Origin: Mycolicibacterium hodleri
Lineage (GTDB): Bacteria > Actinomycetota > Actinomycetes > Mycobacteriales > Mycobacteriaceae
Direction: 5' to 3'
Length of the DNA: 64,000 nucleotides
Assembly (NCBI RefSeq): GCF_006439015.1
Contig: NZ_RCZG01000001.1
Location: 496,001-560,000, forward strand
Shown: in pieces, positions 27,882-38,300 of the stretch
Numbering within the stretch: the stretch's first letter is position 1
Layout: each line of letters opens with the position of its first letter
Notes under the pieces: model-generated
Told to the model about the DNA's origin: nothing
Databases searched by the model: none
The model's input: the letters and a program-made list of their open reading frames with translations, nothing else
Translations under genes and position numbers: made by a program

Positions 27882-29362
27882 GCGACCTCGTTCGTCTCGA
27901 CGCGGCGACGCTCGGCGCCAAAATCGCGGCCAAGGACGTGAGTTCGACCGAGGTCACCAGGGCGCACCTCGACCAGATCGCAGCCACCGACGACCGGTAT
28001 CACGCGTTCCTGCACGTCGCAGGTGACGCCGCGCTGGCCGAGGCGGGCCGGATCGATGCGGCGGTCGCTGCAGGGGAGGCGCTGCCGTCGGCCCTGGCCG
28101 GCGTGCCGCTGGCGCTCAAGGACGTGTTCACGACGGTCGACATGCCGACGACGTGCGGCTCGAAGATCCTCGAGGGCTGGCGTTCCCCGTATGACGCGAC
28201 GGTTACCGCGCGACTCCGCGCGGCCGGCATCCCGATCCTGGGCAAGACCAACATGGACGAGTTCGCCATGGGCAGCTCGACGGAGAACTCCGCCTATGGC
28301 CCGACCCGCAACCCGTGGAACGTCGAACGCGTCCCCGGCGGCTCCGGCGGCGGTAGCGCCGCGGCGCTCGCCGCCTTCCAAGCCCCGCTGGCCATGGGAT
28401 CGGATACGGGTGGCTCCATCCGCCAGCCGGCAGCCCTGACCGCCACTGTCGGCGTCAAACCCACCTATGGGACGGTCTCGCGCTACGGCCTGATCGCATG
28501 CGCGTCGTCGCTAGACCAGGGTGGGCCATGCGCGCGCACCGTGCTCGACACGGCCCTGCTGCACCAGGTGATCGCCGGACACGACCCGCGCGACTCGACG
28601 TCGCTGGACGCCGACATACCCGATGTCGTCGCAGCGGCCAAGGCGGGCGCCGTGGGCGATCTCACCGGCGTCCGCATCGGAGTCGTCAAGCAGCTGCGCA
28701 GCGGCGAGGGCTACCAGCCCGGGGTGCTGGAGTCGTTCAACGCCGCCGTCGATCAACTCGCCGCACTGGGCGCCGAGGTCACCGAGGTCGACTGCCCGAA
28801 CCTCGACTACTCGATGGCGGCTTACTACCTCATTCTCCCGTCGGAGGTGTCGAGCAACCTCGCCCGCTTCGACGCCATGCGATACGGGCTGCGGGTCGGT
28901 GATGACGGCACACACAGTGCCGAAGAGGTGATGGCGATGACGCGTGCCGCGGGATTCGGCCCAGAAGTGAAGCGCCGCATCATGATCGGGACCTACGCAT
29001 TGTCGGCCGGCTATTACGACGCGTATTACAACCAGGCGCAGAAGGTGCGGACGCTGATCGCCAGGGACCTCGAACGCGCCTACGAGAGCGTCGACGTTCT
29101 GATCTCGCCGGCCACGCCGACGACGGCGTTCCCACTGGGGGAGAAGGTCGACGACCCGCTCGCGATGTACCTCTTCGACCTCTGCACCCTGCCGTTGAAC
29201 CTGGCCGGGCACTGCGGAATGTCGGTGCCCTCGGGGCTGTCGCGGGACGACGGACTGCCAGTTGGTCTGCAGGTCATGGCCCCTGCGCTCGCCGACGACA
29301 GGCTCTATCGCGTGGGCGCCGCCTACGAGGCTGCCCGCGGTCCGCTGCCGACCGCGATCTGA
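27878..29362 (+). CDS. gatA: Glutamyl-tRNA(Gln)/aspartyl-tRNA(Asn) amidotransferase subunit A
   Basis: 494-residue amidase that releases ammonia from glutamine for GatB. The Ser-cis-Ser-Lys triad is visible: Lys in [10 protein letters not shown], cis-Ser in [13 protein letters not shown] and the nucleophile in [13 protein letters not shown]. Length equals M. tuberculosis GatA. ATG 27878 overlaps the gatC stop; the long in-frame extension from 27524 reads an alternative frame of gatC. pfkA follows after 18 bp, so GatA is co-expressed with glycolysis, as in other mycobacteria. Confidence 0.97.
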   Translation: MSDLVRLDAATLGAKIAAKDVSSTEVTRAHLDQIAATDDRYHAFLHVAGDAALAEAGRIDAAVAAGEALPSALAGVPLALKDVFTTVDMPTTCGSKILEGWRSPYDATVTARLRAAGIPILGKTNMDEFAMGSSTENSAYGPTRNPWNVERVPGGSGGGSAAALAAFQAPLAMGSDTGGSIRQPAALTATVGVKPTYGTVSRYGLIACASSLDQGGPCARTVLDTALLHQVIAGHDPRDSTSLDADIPDVVAAAKAGAVGDLTGVRIGVVKQLRSGEGYQPGVLESFNAAVDQLAALGAEVTEVDCPNLDYSMAAYYLILPSEVSSNLARFDAMRYGLRVGDDGTHSAEEVMAMTRAAGFGPEVKRRIMIGTYALSAGYYDAYYNQAQKVRTLIARDLERAYESVDVLISPATPTTAFPLGEKVDDPLAMYLFDLCTLPLNLAGHCGMSVPSGLSRDDGLPVGLQVMAPALADDRLYRVGAAYEAARGPLPTAI

Positions 29363-29380
29363 CGGGGGAAGATACTCACC

Positions 29381-30412
29381 ATGCGGATTGGAGTTCTCAC
29401 CGGTGGCGGCGACTGCCCCGGCCTGAATGCGGTCATCCGGGCTGTCGTGCGGACCTGCGACGTGCGGTACAAGTCCTCGGTCGTCGGGTTCCTGGACGGG
29501 TGGCGCGGTCTGTTGGAGGACCGCCGCATCCAGCTCGCGAACGACGACCGCAACGACCGGTTGCTCAGCAAGGGCGGCACCATTCTCGGCACCGCACGGG
29601 TCAACCCCGACAAGCTGCGCGCCGGCCTGGATCAAATCAAGCAGACGATGGAAGACAACGGCATCGACGTGCTGATCCCCATCGGCGGTGAGGGCACACT
29701 GACGGCGGCCCACTGGCTGTCGGAGGAGAACGTCCCGGTCGTCGGCGTGCCGAAGACCATCGACAACGACATCGACTGCACCGACGTGACGTTCGGCCAC
29801 GACACGGCGCTGCAGGTCGCCACGGACGCCATCGACCGACTCCACAGCACTGCCGAGTCCCATCAGCGGGTGATGCTCGTCGAGGTGATGGGCCGCCACG
29901 CCGGATGGATCGCGCTCAACGCCGGACTGGCCTCCGGTGCGCACATGACGCTGATCCCCGAGCAGCCGTTCGACGTCGAAGAGGTCTGCCGGCTGGTCAA
30001 GCAGCGGTTCGTCCGTGGTGACTCGCATTTCATCTGCGTGGTCGCCGAGGGCGCCAGGCCCGCCGAGGGCTCGATGCAGTTGCGGGATGGCGGCATCGAC
30101 GAGTTCGGGCACGTAAAGTTCACGGGCGTCGCGCAGCAGCTGGCCATCGAGATCGAGAAGCGGATCAAGAAGGAAGTGCGCACCACTGTCCTCGGCCACG
30201 TGCAACGCGGCGGCACCCCGACCTCTTACGACCGTGTGCTGGCCACCCGGTTCGGTGTCAACGCGGCCGACGCCGCTCACTCGGGCGAGTACGGGATGAT
30301 GGTCTCGCTGCGCGGGCAGGAGATCGGCCGGGTTCCGCTGGCGGAGGCCGTCAAGCAGTTGAAGCTGGTGCCGCAGAGCCGTTACGACGACGCCGCCGAG
30401 TTCTTCGGCTGA
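29381..30412 (+). CDS. pfkA: ATP-dependent 6-phosphofructokinase
   Basis: 343-residue phosphofructokinase. It starts [20 protein letters not shown]. The nucleotide loop reads [10 protein letters not shown]: Gly follows Glu in the position that is Asp in pyrophosphate-dependent actinobacterial enzymes, so ATP is the expected donor. The catalytic segment [16 protein letters not shown] and [11 protein letters not shown] are present. It lies in the gatC-gatA-pfkA cluster, with gatB following after a promoter gap. Confidence 0.96.
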   Translation: MRIGVLTGGGDCPGLNAVIRAVVRTCDVRYKSSVVGFLDGWRGLLEDRRIQLANDDRNDRLLSKGGTILGTARVNPDKLRAGLDQIKQTMEDNGIDVLIPIGGEGTLTAAHWLSEENVPVVGVPKTIDNDIDCTDVTFGHDTALQVATDAIDRLHSTAESHQRVMLVEVMGRHAGWIALNAGLASGAHMTLIPEQPFDVEEVCRLVKQRFVRGDSHFICVVAEGARPAEGSMQLRDGGIDEFGHVKFTGVAQQLAIEIEKRIKKEVRTTVLGHVQRGGTPTSYDRVLATRFGVNAADAAHSGEYGMMVSLRGQEIGRVPLAEAVKQLKLVPQSRYDDAAEFFG

Positions 30413-30509
30413 GACCGCATCTCCCGACGCCACCCTCGCCGAGTCTGCGGTGAGATCGCGAAATTGCGCCGGATCGCAATCTGGCAGCAGTGTCGAGGGG
30501 GCCGCTTAC

Positions 30510-30515
30510 TAGAAT
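30510..30515 (+). promoter_or_regulatory. -10 box of gatB
   Basis: TAGAAT lies 6 nt before ATG 30522, so gatB probably has its own promoter and a leaderless mRNA in addition to read-through from pfkA. No clear -35 is seen. Confidence 0.5.
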
Positions 30516-30521
30516 TGTCCT

Positions 30522-32033
30522 ATGACTGTCGCCTCCGCTGAACTACTCGACTACGACGAGGTCATGGCTCGCTACGACCCCGTGATGGGCATGGAGGTCC
30601 ACGTCGAACTGTCGACGGCGACCAAGATGTTCTGTGGGTGCGCGAACGAGTTCGGCGTCGAACCCAACACCCACGTGTGTCCGGTGTGCCTCGGGCTGCC
30701 GGGGTCGCTGCCGGTGGTGAACAAGTCCGCCGTCGAGTCCGCGATCCGTATCGGGCTGGCGCTGAACTGCGAGATCGCGCCGTGGGGTCGCTTCGCGCGG
30801 AAGAACTACTTCTACCCCGACCAGCCGAAGAACTACCAGATCAGCCAGTATGACGAGCCCATCGCGGTCAACGGCTACCTTGACGTCCCGCTCGACGACG
30901 GCACGACGTGGCGTGTGGAGATCGAACGTGCGCACATGGAGGAGGACACCGGCAAGCTGACGCACCTCGGCAGCGCCACCGGCCGCATCGCGGGCGCCAC
31001 AACCTCGCTGCTCGACTTCAATCGTGCGGGCGTGCCACTCGTCGAGATCGTCACCAAGCCCATCGAGGGTGCGGGCGCGCGGGCCCCCGAGATCGCCCGC
31101 GCCTACGTCACCGCCCTGCGGGATCTGTTGCGCGGGTTGGACGTCTCCGACGTTCGGATGGATCAGGGTTCGATGCGCTGCGACGCCAACCTATCGTTGA
31201 GGCTCATCGGTGCGACCGAGTTCGGTACGCGCACCGAGACCAAGAACGTCAACTCGCTCAAGAGTGTCGAGGTGGCCGTCCGCTACGAGATGCGTCGCCA
31301 GGCAGCCGTTCTTGAGGCCGGTAGCGAAATCATCCAGGAGACAAGGCACTTCCACGAGGACGGATACACCAGCGCAGGCCGCCGCAAGGAGACCGCGGAG
31401 GACTACCGGTACTTCCCCGAACCCGATCTGGAGCCGATCGCGCCCAGTGTGGAACTCGTCGAGCAGTTGAGGGGCACGATCCCGGAACTTCCGTGGTTAC
31501 AGCGCAACCGGATTCAGGAAGACTGGGGCATCTCTGACGAGGTGATGCGTGACCTCGTCAACAACGGCGTCATCGATCTGGTCACCGCCACCGTCGCGGC
31601 CGGTGCCTCCAGTGAGGCTGCCAGGGCCTGGTGGGGAAACTTCCTGGTGCAGAAGGCCAACGAAAGAGGGGTGGCCGCGTCAGACCTGCCCATCACGCCT
31701 GCGCAGGTTGCCGTCGTGGTGAGGCTGGTCGACGACGGCAAACTCTCGAACAAGCTTGCTCGCCAGGTGATCGAGGGCGTTTTGGCGGGCGAGGGTGAAC
31801 CCGACCGGGTGATGGCCGACCGTGGCTTGGCGGTCGTCCGCGACGACTCGGTGATACAGGCTGCCGTCGACGAGGCGTTGGCCGCCAACCCCGACATCGC
31901 CGACAAGATCCGCGGCGGCAAAGTCCAAGCGGCCGGCGCGGTCGTCGGTGCTGTGATGAAGGCCACCAAGGGGCAGGCAGACGCAGCACGCGTGAGGGAA
32001 CTGGTGCTGGCCGCCTGCGGCGTCGAGGGCTAG
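30522..32033 (+). CDS. gatB: Glutamyl-tRNA(Gln)/aspartyl-tRNA(Asn) amidotransferase subunit B
   Basis: 503-residue GatB, the subunit that activates the misacylated tRNA and transfers ammonia. It has [20 protein letters not shown], the zinc cysteines in CGCANEF and [15 protein letters not shown], and [12 protein letters not shown], with a C-terminal YqeY-like tail from about residue 350. Two tRNA genes for this system (Gln, Glu) and gltX are also in the window. gatB is separated from gatCA by pfkA, the usual mycobacterial arrangement. Confidence 0.97.
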   Translation: MTVASAELLDYDEVMARYDPVMGMEVHVELSTATKMFCGCANEFGVEPNTHVCPVCLGLPGSLPVVNKSAVESAIRIGLALNCEIAPWGRFARKNYFYPDQPKNYQISQYDEPIAVNGYLDVPLDDGTTWRVEIERAHMEEDTGKLTHLGSATGRIAGATTSLLDFNRAGVPLVEIVTKPIEGAGARAPEIARAYVTALRDLLRGLDVSDVRMDQGSMRCDANLSLRLIGATEFGTRTETKNVNSLKSVEVAVRYEMRRQAAVLEAGSEIIQETRHFHEDGYTSAGRRKETAEDYRYFPEPDLEPIAPSVELVEQLRGTIPELPWLQRNRIQEDWGISDEVMRDLVNNGVIDLVTATVAAGASSEAARAWWGNFLVQKANERGVAASDLPITPAQVAVVVRLVDDGKLSNKLARQVIEGVLAGEGEPDRVMADRGLAVVRDDSVIQAAVDEALAANPDIADKIRGGKVQAAGAVVGAVMKATKGQADAARVRELVLAACGVEG

Positions 32034-32063
32034 TAACCAGCCGCCTCGCCGATGGGTTGACCG

Positions 32064-33185
32064 CTAGGTGTTCTCGGCGTTGGTGCGGGGGAACCCGCCG
32101 CCCTGCGGGAAGAGCGGGAAGACGACGTCGTCGACCTTGTCGGCGTCGCCGGAGGTTTTGTTGACCGTGCCGCCCCACACGTTGCCGTCGGGCGAAAGCT
32201 GCAGAGCCCAGGCATGACCGTGCGTGTCTTGCCGGATCACTTCGGGGTCGCCGGTGACCGCACCGGTGTCGGGGGCCATCCGGACGGCGACGGTCTGCTT
32301 GGTGTTGACCATGTTCACCAGGACGGTGCCGTCGGTGACCACGCAGCCCGCGATCCCCGGCTTGTCCGGCCACGTCCACACCGTCGAGACGACCGAATCC
32401 TTCGTGATGCGTTGAAGTCGGTCACCGGTCGGTGTCCGATCGGTGACGAATAGGGAACCGTCTGCGCTGTCGATGCACAGCCCGCCTGCCTCGCCGACCC
32501 CGCTGAGTGCCGTCGTCGGCGGCGCCTGGTCCACGGTGGTCGGCTGTTCGATGCGGATCAGCTTGCCCGCCAGCGAACCCGGATCGGATGCCTGGGCCGG
32601 ATTGCCCGCATCGCCGGTGAGAACCTCCAGCGTCGTCGGACTGGTGAAGATCAGCGCCCCCATGTTGCCGGTCGCGCCCTTCGGGATGCCCGTCAGGATC
32701 GGCTTGGGCACGTCGCCGTCGGCGATACGCACGACGCGGTTGTCGGTCGGCGTGCTGATGTAGGCGTACATCAGCTTGTCCTGCCCGTACGTCGGCGACA
32801 GCACGATGTCCATCAGGCCGCCGTCCCCGGACGGATCGACGGGTATTACCAGCTTGACCTTGGGTTCGGCGTTGGTCGCGATCTCCTTGACGGCACCTGT
32901 GGTCCGCTCGGCCACCAGCGCTGACTTGCTGTCGGGACCCATGATGAGCCCGCTGGTGCTCTCCAGGCAGCCCTGCATCACGCCCTTCGCATCGCATTCC
33001 TTCGGAAAGGGCTGGGCGGGCAGGGGCGGCGGGGGCGGTGGTTCCTCGCTCGGGGGCGGTGCCATCTGCGGCTCGGTGGTGAATGGCTGGGATTGATTGT
33101 CGTCGAATCGGGCGCAACCCGAACCGACCAGCAACGCCGCGCACACCAGCACCAGCACACTCCACGTCGGCCGGTGCACAGTCAT
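32064..33185 (-). CDS. lppZ: Lipoprotein LppZ, glucose/sorbosone dehydrogenase-like beta-propeller
   Basis: 373-residue lipoprotein, equal in length to M. tuberculosis LppZ (Rv3006). The signal peptide ends in the lipobox LLVGSGC (Cys near residue 23), followed by a Pro-rich linker (APPPSEEPPPPPPLPAQPFP). The remainder looks like the sorbosone/glucose dehydrogenase beta-propeller family (GLMDIVLSPTYGQDKLMYAY, DRTPTGDRLQRI), but no enzyme activity is established. ATG 33185 was preferred to 33248: a -10-like TAATCT lies 7 nt upstream on the minus strand. Confidence 0.88.
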   Translation of the reverse strand: MTVHRPTWSVLVLVCAALLVGSGCARFDDNQSQPFTTEPQMAPPPSEEPPPPPPLPAQPFPKECDAKGVMQGCLESTSGLIMGPDSKSALVAERTTGAVKEIATNAEPKVKLVIPVDPSGDGGLMDIVLSPTYGQDKLMYAYISTPTDNRVVRIADGDVPKPILTGIPKGATGNMGALIFTSPTTLEVLTGDAGNPAQASDPGSLAGKLIRIEQPTTVDQAPPTTALSGVGEAGGLCIDSADGSLFVTDRTPTGDRLQRITKDSVVSTVWTWPDKPGIAGCVVTDGTVLVNMVNTKQTVAVRMAPDTGAVTGDPEVIRQDTHGHAWALQLSPDGNVWGGTVNKTSGDADKVDDVVFPLFPQGGGFPRTNAENT

Positions 33186-33323
33186 GCCAGCCAGATTACG
33201 GATCGCCGGGCGGTCCGCGCCACGTCGGTAGGTGCGGTGTGCGCTCACGGGCTAACGAATATCAGCGCGAAAGGTCCGCGCCAATCCACGATTCGCAGGT
33301 AATGAGCACTTACGCTGGTGATC

Positions 33324-34154
33324 GTGACCAGTACTTCTCACGATCCGCGCGCTTGGCAGAGACCTGAAGACCTCGCCGAGCGCCCTGCGTCGGCACGCCT
33401 GGTCGACCCGGAGGACGACGTCCCATCCTCCTCCCCGTATGCGGGCGACTTCGAAACCACCGCCATCCCGCGCTACGACTCGGGCACGCCTAGTCAGGAG
33501 CAGTCCGGGTACGGACTCCTCAACGAACCGGAACCGTTGCCCTACGTCCAGCCGGCGGGCAGACATCCCACGCCCGTCGCCGAGCCGACTGAGATCGAGC
33601 CCGACGACGTGAGCGAGACGGTCGCGGGCCGCCGAGGCACGCAGGACCTCGGCCTGATGTTGCTTCGCGTCGCGCTGGGCGCAGTGCTGATCGCGCACGG
33701 CCTTCAGAAGGCATTCGGTTTGTGGGGCGGGCAGGGCCTCAACGGATTTCAGCAGTCCCTCGCGGACATGGGCTATCAGTACTCGAACATCCTGACCTAT
33801 GTCGGTGTCGGTGGCCAGATCGGCGCGGGTGTACTCCTCGTGCTTGGACTGTTCACACCGCTGGCTGCGGCAGGAACGGTCGCCTATCTGATCAACGCGT
33901 TGTTGGCGGCCGTCGCAGCGCAGCCCGACGGTGGCTACCGCGCCTTCTTCCTCCAGGACGGTCACGAATACCTCGTCATGCTCTTGGTGCTGGCCGCCGC
34001 CCTGGTTCTCACCGGGCCTGGCAAGTACGGGTTCGACGCGGGTCGCGGATGGGCCAGACGCCCCTTCGTCGGTTCAGCGGTCGCGCTGGTTCTCGGCATC
34101 GGCGTGGGTGTCGGGATCTGGGTGCTGCTAAACGGCGCCAACCCGCTCGCGTGA
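33324..34154 (+). CDS. doxX: DoxX-family membrane protein (Rv3005c homologue)
   Basis: 276 residues. A hydrophilic, Pro-rich N-terminal region (about 100 residues) precedes the DoxX domain, with four membrane segments starting LGLMLLRVALGAVLIAHGLQ and including GVGGQIGAGVLLVLGLFTPL. In M. tuberculosis the orthologue forms a membrane oxidoreductase complex with SodA and SseA that supports resistance to oxidative stress. GTG 33324 lies 7 nt after TACGCT (33311-33316), so it is preferred over GTG 33318. Confidence 0.88.
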   Translation: MTSTSHDPRAWQRPEDLAERPASARLVDPEDDVPSSSPYAGDFETTAIPRYDSGTPSQEQSGYGLLNEPEPLPYVQPAGRHPTPVAEPTEIEPDDVSETVAGRRGTQDLGLMLLRVALGAVLIAHGLQKAFGLWGGQGLNGFQQSLADMGYQYSNILTYVGVGGQIGAGVLLVLGLFTPLAAAGTVAYLINALLAAVAAQPDGGYRAFFLQDGHEYLVMLLVLAAALVLTGPGKYGFDAGRGWARRPFVGSAVALVLGIGVGVGIWVLLNGANPLA

Positions 34155-34158
34155 GGGC

Positions 34159-34557
34159 CTACTCGTAGGGGTTCGGTACCCGACCGTCGGTGGCAGCCGT
34201 CAGTTGCGGAAGGGTGGCGAAGGTCACCGCGGGCAGCCGCAGGTCTGAGCCGTCCTTGAGGTGCGCTGACGCCCAGGAGCCCCGGTCGAAGCGCAGCCCG
34301 TCGATCTCGTCCCATACGACGGTCCGGCTGCTGATCAGCGAGCGCGCCGTCACGGTCTCCCGATCGGCGGTCGTGCGGTAACGGGCCACGGCCAGGGAGA
34401 GCGCTACCGGGATGATGAGCAGTGCCGTGAACCACCTCGGATTGGCCAAGACCAGGGCTAGTAGCCCGAGTGTGAGGAAGCCGACCGCGAAGTAGGCCAT
34501 CGGCGAAATCCTGATGACGACGGGTGTCGAGGGGGCCGCAGCGGATGGGGAGCTCAC
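34159..34557 (-). CDS. cfp6: PH-domain membrane protein (Cfp6-like)
   Basis: 132 residues with two hydrophobic segments (YFAVGFLTLGLLALVLANP and TALLIIPVALSLAVA), then a bacterial PH-like domain (SLISSRTVVWDEIDGLRFDR). Gene order and length match M. tuberculosis cfp6 (Rv3004), a low-molecular-weight antigen found in culture filtrate. It converges on doxX with a 4-bp gap and is divergent from the ilv leader. Function unknown. Confidence 0.82.
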   Translation of the reverse strand: MSSPSAAAPSTPVVIRISPMAYFAVGFLTLGLLALVLANPRWFTALLIIPVALSLAVARYRTTADRETVTARSLISSRTVVWDEIDGLRFDRGSWASAHLKDGSDLRLPAVTFATLPQLTAATDGRVPNPYE

Positions 34558-34594
34558 AGCATCATCCTTCCACCGGTGGGCGACCCGACGGAAT

Positions 34595-34624
34595 TTGACC
34601 TTTGAGCAGTGCGGAGGCTACCGT
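34595..34624 (+). promoter_or_regulatory. Probable ilvBNC promoter
   Basis: TTGACC (34595-34600) and TACCGT (34619-34624) are separated by 18 nt. Transcription from here would begin close to ATG 34633, making the leader peptide mRNA leaderless or nearly so. Confidence 0.5.
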
Positions 34625-34632
34625 CGGTTGTC

Positions 34633-34683
34633 ATGAAGCCCGTCTCGATTCTCGTAGTACTTGGTTCGCGCGTTGGTGCGTAA
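34633..34683 (+). CDS. ilv leader peptide
   Basis: A 16-codon open reading frame, MKPVSILVVLGSRVGA, of which seven residues are Val, Ile or Leu, including the run ILVVL (34648-34662). It lies between the ilvB promoter and a U-tailed hairpin, the standard layout of a branched-chain amino-acid attenuator. A GGAGG at 34613-34617 is somewhat far (15 nt), so a leaderless start is equally possible. Leader-peptide attenuation of ilvBNC is known in Corynebacterium glutamicum. Confidence 0.72.
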   Translation: MKPVSILVVLGSRVGA

Positions 34684-34728
34684 CCCCGACTGAGTAACCA
34701 GTCAGAGCCTACGAGCCGACGCGCAACC
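34663..34728 (+). promoter_or_regulatory. Candidate antiterminator pairing of the ilv leader
   Basis: GGTTCGCGCGTTGG (34663-34676) can pair with CCGACGCGCAACC (34716-34728): 13 pairs with one bulged C and one G-U. The 5' arm begins directly after the ILVVL codons, and the 3' arm includes the first four bases (AACC) of the terminator stem, so the two structures exclude each other. Confidence 0.65.
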
Positions 34729-34759
34729 CTCGTGCAGCATCCGCTGACGGGGGTTTTTT
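34725..34759 (+). terminator. ilvB attenuator terminator
   Basis: AACCCTCGTGCAGC (34725-34738) pairs with GCTGACGGGGGTT (34743-34755) with one bulged G and a 4-nt loop (ATCC), followed by a run of T to 34759. This is a clear intrinsic terminator 53 nt before the ilvB start codon, which only makes sense as an attenuator. Confidence 0.8.
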
Positions 34760-34811
34760 GTTGCCCCAGAACACCACCACCTTCAGACCCAACGAGGACG
34801 CAGAGGACACC

Positions 34812-36671
34812 GTGAGCGCACCAACCACGCGACCACCCGAGCCGGGCATACGCGCCAATGGCACGCCTGCCGGCATGAGTACGCCGGCGCAGCAGCCGAA
34901 AAAGGTTGCCCCGCAGCAAATGACGGGTGCCCAAGCGGTAATCCGGTCGCTCGAGGAACTCGACGTCGACACCATCTTCGGCATTCCCGGTGGCGCCGTG
35001 CTGCCGGTCTACGATCCGCTGTTCGACTCGGTCAAGCTCCGGCACGTGCTGGTTCGCCACGAGCAGGGTGCGGGGCACGCCGCGAGTGGGTATGCCCACG
35101 CCACAGGCAAAGTTGGCGTGATGATGGCCACCTCGGGTCCCGGCGCGACCAACCTCGTCACCCCGCTGGCCGACGCCCAGATGGACTCGATCCCCGTGGT
35201 CGCGATCACCGGACAGGTCGGCCGTGCGCTGATCGGTACGGACGCCTTCCAGGAAGCCGACATCTCCGGCATCACGATGCCCATCACCAAGCACAACTTC
35301 CTGGTGCGCGATGGTGACGAAATCGCCCAGGTGATGGCGGAGGCATTCCACATCGCGAAATCGGGACGCCCCGGCGCCGTGCTCGTCGACGTCCCGAAGG
35401 ACGTGCTTCAGGGTCAGTGCACATTCAGTTGGCCGCCGAAGATCGACCTGCCCGGCTACAAGCCGAACACCAAGCCGCACAACAGGCAGATCCGCGAGGC
35501 CGCCAAGCTCATCGCGGCGTCCCGCAAGCCGGTGCTGTACGTCGGCGGCGGCGTCATCCGCGGTGAGGCCACCGAAGAGCTGATGGATCTGGCCGAGCTG
35601 ACCGGCATCCCGGTCGTCACCACCCTGATGGCCCGCGGCGCCTTCCCCGACAGTCATCCGCAGAACCTGGGCATGCCAGGCATGCACGGCACCGTGGCAG
35701 CGGTGGGGGCGCTGCAGAGAAGCGACCTGCTGATCGCGCTGGGCACCCGGTTCGACGATCGGGTCACCGGCAAGCTGGATTCGTTCGCACCCGACGCCAA
35801 GGTGATCCACGCCGACATCGACCCGGCCGAGATCGGCAAGAACCGCAACGCCGACGTCCCGATCGTCGGTGACGTCAAGAACGTCATCACCGATCTGCTC
35901 GACGCGTTGCGCCGGGATGGCACCGACTCGGTGACTCTGAACCTGGACAACTGGTGGGAGTACCTGCGCAACGTGCAGTCCACCTACCCGCTGAGCTACG
36001 GGCCGCAGAGTGACGGCAGCCTGAGCCCCGAGTATGTCATCGAAACGCTGGGCCGAATCGCCGGTCCCGAAGCGGTGTACGTGGCAGGCGTTGGCCAGCA
36101 CCAGATGTGGGCTGCGCAATTCATCAAGTACGAGAATCCGAAGACGTGGCTCAACTCTGGTGGTCTCGGCACGATGGGCTACGCGGTGCCCGCTGCGATG
36201 GGTGCCAAGTTCGGCCGACCCGAGGCCGAGGTGTGGGCCATCGACGGCGACGGCTGCTTCCAGATGACCAATCAGGAACTGGCCACGTGTGCTGTCGAGG
36301 GCGCGCCCATCAAGGTGGCCGTCATCAACAACGGCAACCTGGGCATGGTGCGACAGTGGCAGACGCTCTTCTATGAGGGTCGGTATTCGCAGACGGGCCT
36401 GTCGACTCACAGCCACCGCATCCCCGACTTCCTCAAGCTGGCCGAGGCGCTGGGCTGTGTCGGATTGCGTTGTGAGCGTGCCGAAGACGTCGAGGACGTC
36501 ATCAATCAGGCTCGGGCGATCAACGACCGTCCCGTGGTGATCGACTTCATCGTTGGCGCCGACGCCCAGGTGTGGCCCATGGTGGCCGCGGGCATGAGCA
36601 ACGACGAGATCCAGGCGGCCAAGGGAATTCGGCCACTATTCGACGACCAGGGCAACGAGGGGCACGCCTGA
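34812..36671 (+). CDS. ilvB: Acetolactate synthase large subunit
   Basis: 619-residue TPP- and FAD-dependent acetohydroxyacid synthase, first step of valine, leucine and isoleucine synthesis. The TPP-activating Glu lies in [19 protein letters not shown], and the TPP/Mg motif is [17 protein letters not shown] with [12 protein letters not shown]. An N-terminal Pro-rich extension of about 40 residues is normal for mycobacteria. GTG 34812 matches the family start; the frame from 34758 begins inside the terminator U-tract. ilvN overlaps the stop codon. Confidence 0.97.
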   Translation: MSAPTTRPPEPGIRANGTPAGMSTPAQQPKKVAPQQMTGAQAVIRSLEELDVDTIFGIPGGAVLPVYDPLFDSVKLRHVLVRHEQGAGHAASGYAHATGKVGVMMATSGPGATNLVTPLADAQMDSIPVVAITGQVGRALIGTDAFQEADISGITMPITKHNFLVRDGDEIAQVMAEAFHIAKSGRPGAVLVDVPKDVLQGQCTFSWPPKIDLPGYKPNTKPHNRQIREAAKLIAASRKPVLYVGGGVIRGEATEELMDLAELTGIPVVTTLMARGAFPDSHPQNLGMPGMHGTVAAVGALQRSDLLIALGTRFDDRVTGKLDSFAPDAKVIHADIDPAEIGKNRNADVPIVGDVKNVITDLLDALRRDGTDSVTLNLDNWWEYLRNVQSTYPLSYGPQSDGSLSPEYVIETLGRIAGPEAVYVAGVGQHQMWAAQFIKYENPKTWLNSGGLGTMGYAVPAAMGAKFGRPEAEVWAIDGDGCFQMTNQELATCAVEGAPIKVAVINNGNLGMVRQWQTLFYEGRYSQTGLSTHSHRIPDFLKLAEALGCVGLRCERAEDVEDVINQARAINDRPVVIDFIVGADAQVWPMVAAGMSNDEIQAAKGIRPLFDDQGNEGHA

Positions 36672-37177
36672 TGAGCACCACGACTCACACCCTGTCGGTG
36701 CTCGTCGAGGACAAGCCCGGCGTGCTCGCGCGCGTGGCCTCGCTGTTCTCCCGGCGTGGCTTCAACATTCAGTCGCTGGCCGTCGGTGCCACCGAACAGA
36801 AGAACCTGTCCCGGATGACGATCGTCGTCTCGGTGGAGGACTTCCCGCTCGAACAGATCACCAAGCAGCTCAACAAGCTGATCAACGTGATCAAGATCGT
36901 CGAGCAGGACGAGGACAACTCGGTCTCTCGCGAGCTGGCGCTGATCAAGGTCCGCGCCGATGCAGCGACCCGTGGACAGATCATCGAAGCGGTGAACCTG
37001 TTCCGCGCCAAGGTCGTCGACGTGTCGGCCGAGTCGCTGGTGGTCGAGGCCACCGGAACGCAAGAGAAGCTCGGGGCGTTGCTTGCGCTCCTCGAGCCCT
37101 ACGGCGTTCGTGAGATTGCGCAGTCCGGCATGGTGACGCTTGCCCGCGGTCCTCGCGGCATCTCCGGCGTCAAGTAA
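36671..37177 (+). CDS. ilvN: Acetolactate synthase small (regulatory) subunit
   Basis: 168-residue regulatory subunit that confers valine feedback inhibition on IlvB. The N-terminal ACT domain reads HTLSVLVEDKPGVLARVASL (residues 5-24), followed by the C-terminal ALS_ss domain with MVTLARGPRGISGVK at the end. Length matches M. tuberculosis. ATG 36671 overlaps the ilvB stop (TGATG), indicating translational coupling; the longer frame from 36572 is inside ilvB. Confidence 0.97.
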   Translation: MSTTTHTLSVLVEDKPGVLARVASLFSRRGFNIQSLAVGATEQKNLSRMTIVVSVEDFPLEQITKQLNKLINVIKIVEQDEDNSVSRELALIKVRADAATRGQIIEAVNLFRAKVVDVSAESLVVEATGTQEKLGALLALLEPYGVREIAQSGMVTLARGPRGISGVK

Positions 37178-37201
37178 CAAACCCCAACGAAGACGAAGTA
37201 G

Positions 37202-38245
<1,044 letters not shown>

Positions 38246-38246
38246 T

Positions 38247-38295
38247 GATTTGTGGAGTTTCACCGGCGATCACCGCCGGTAAAACTCCGCAAATC
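38247..38295. terminator. Bidirectional terminator between ilvC and FAD oxidoreductase
   Basis: A 22-bp stem (arms 38247-38268 and 38274-38295) with one G-U pair, one mismatch and a 5-nt loop ATCAC. The outer pairs are A/T-rich (GATTTG/CAAATC). It occupies nearly the whole gap between two convergent genes and should stop transcription from both sides. Confidence 0.75.
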
Positions 38296-38300
38296 GCGTG

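Noticed and set aside
34758..34811. Longer N-terminus for ilvB from the TTG at 34758
   Set aside because: The codon is in the U-tract of the attenuator terminator, and homologous IlvB proteins start at MSAPT, which corresponds to GTG 34812.
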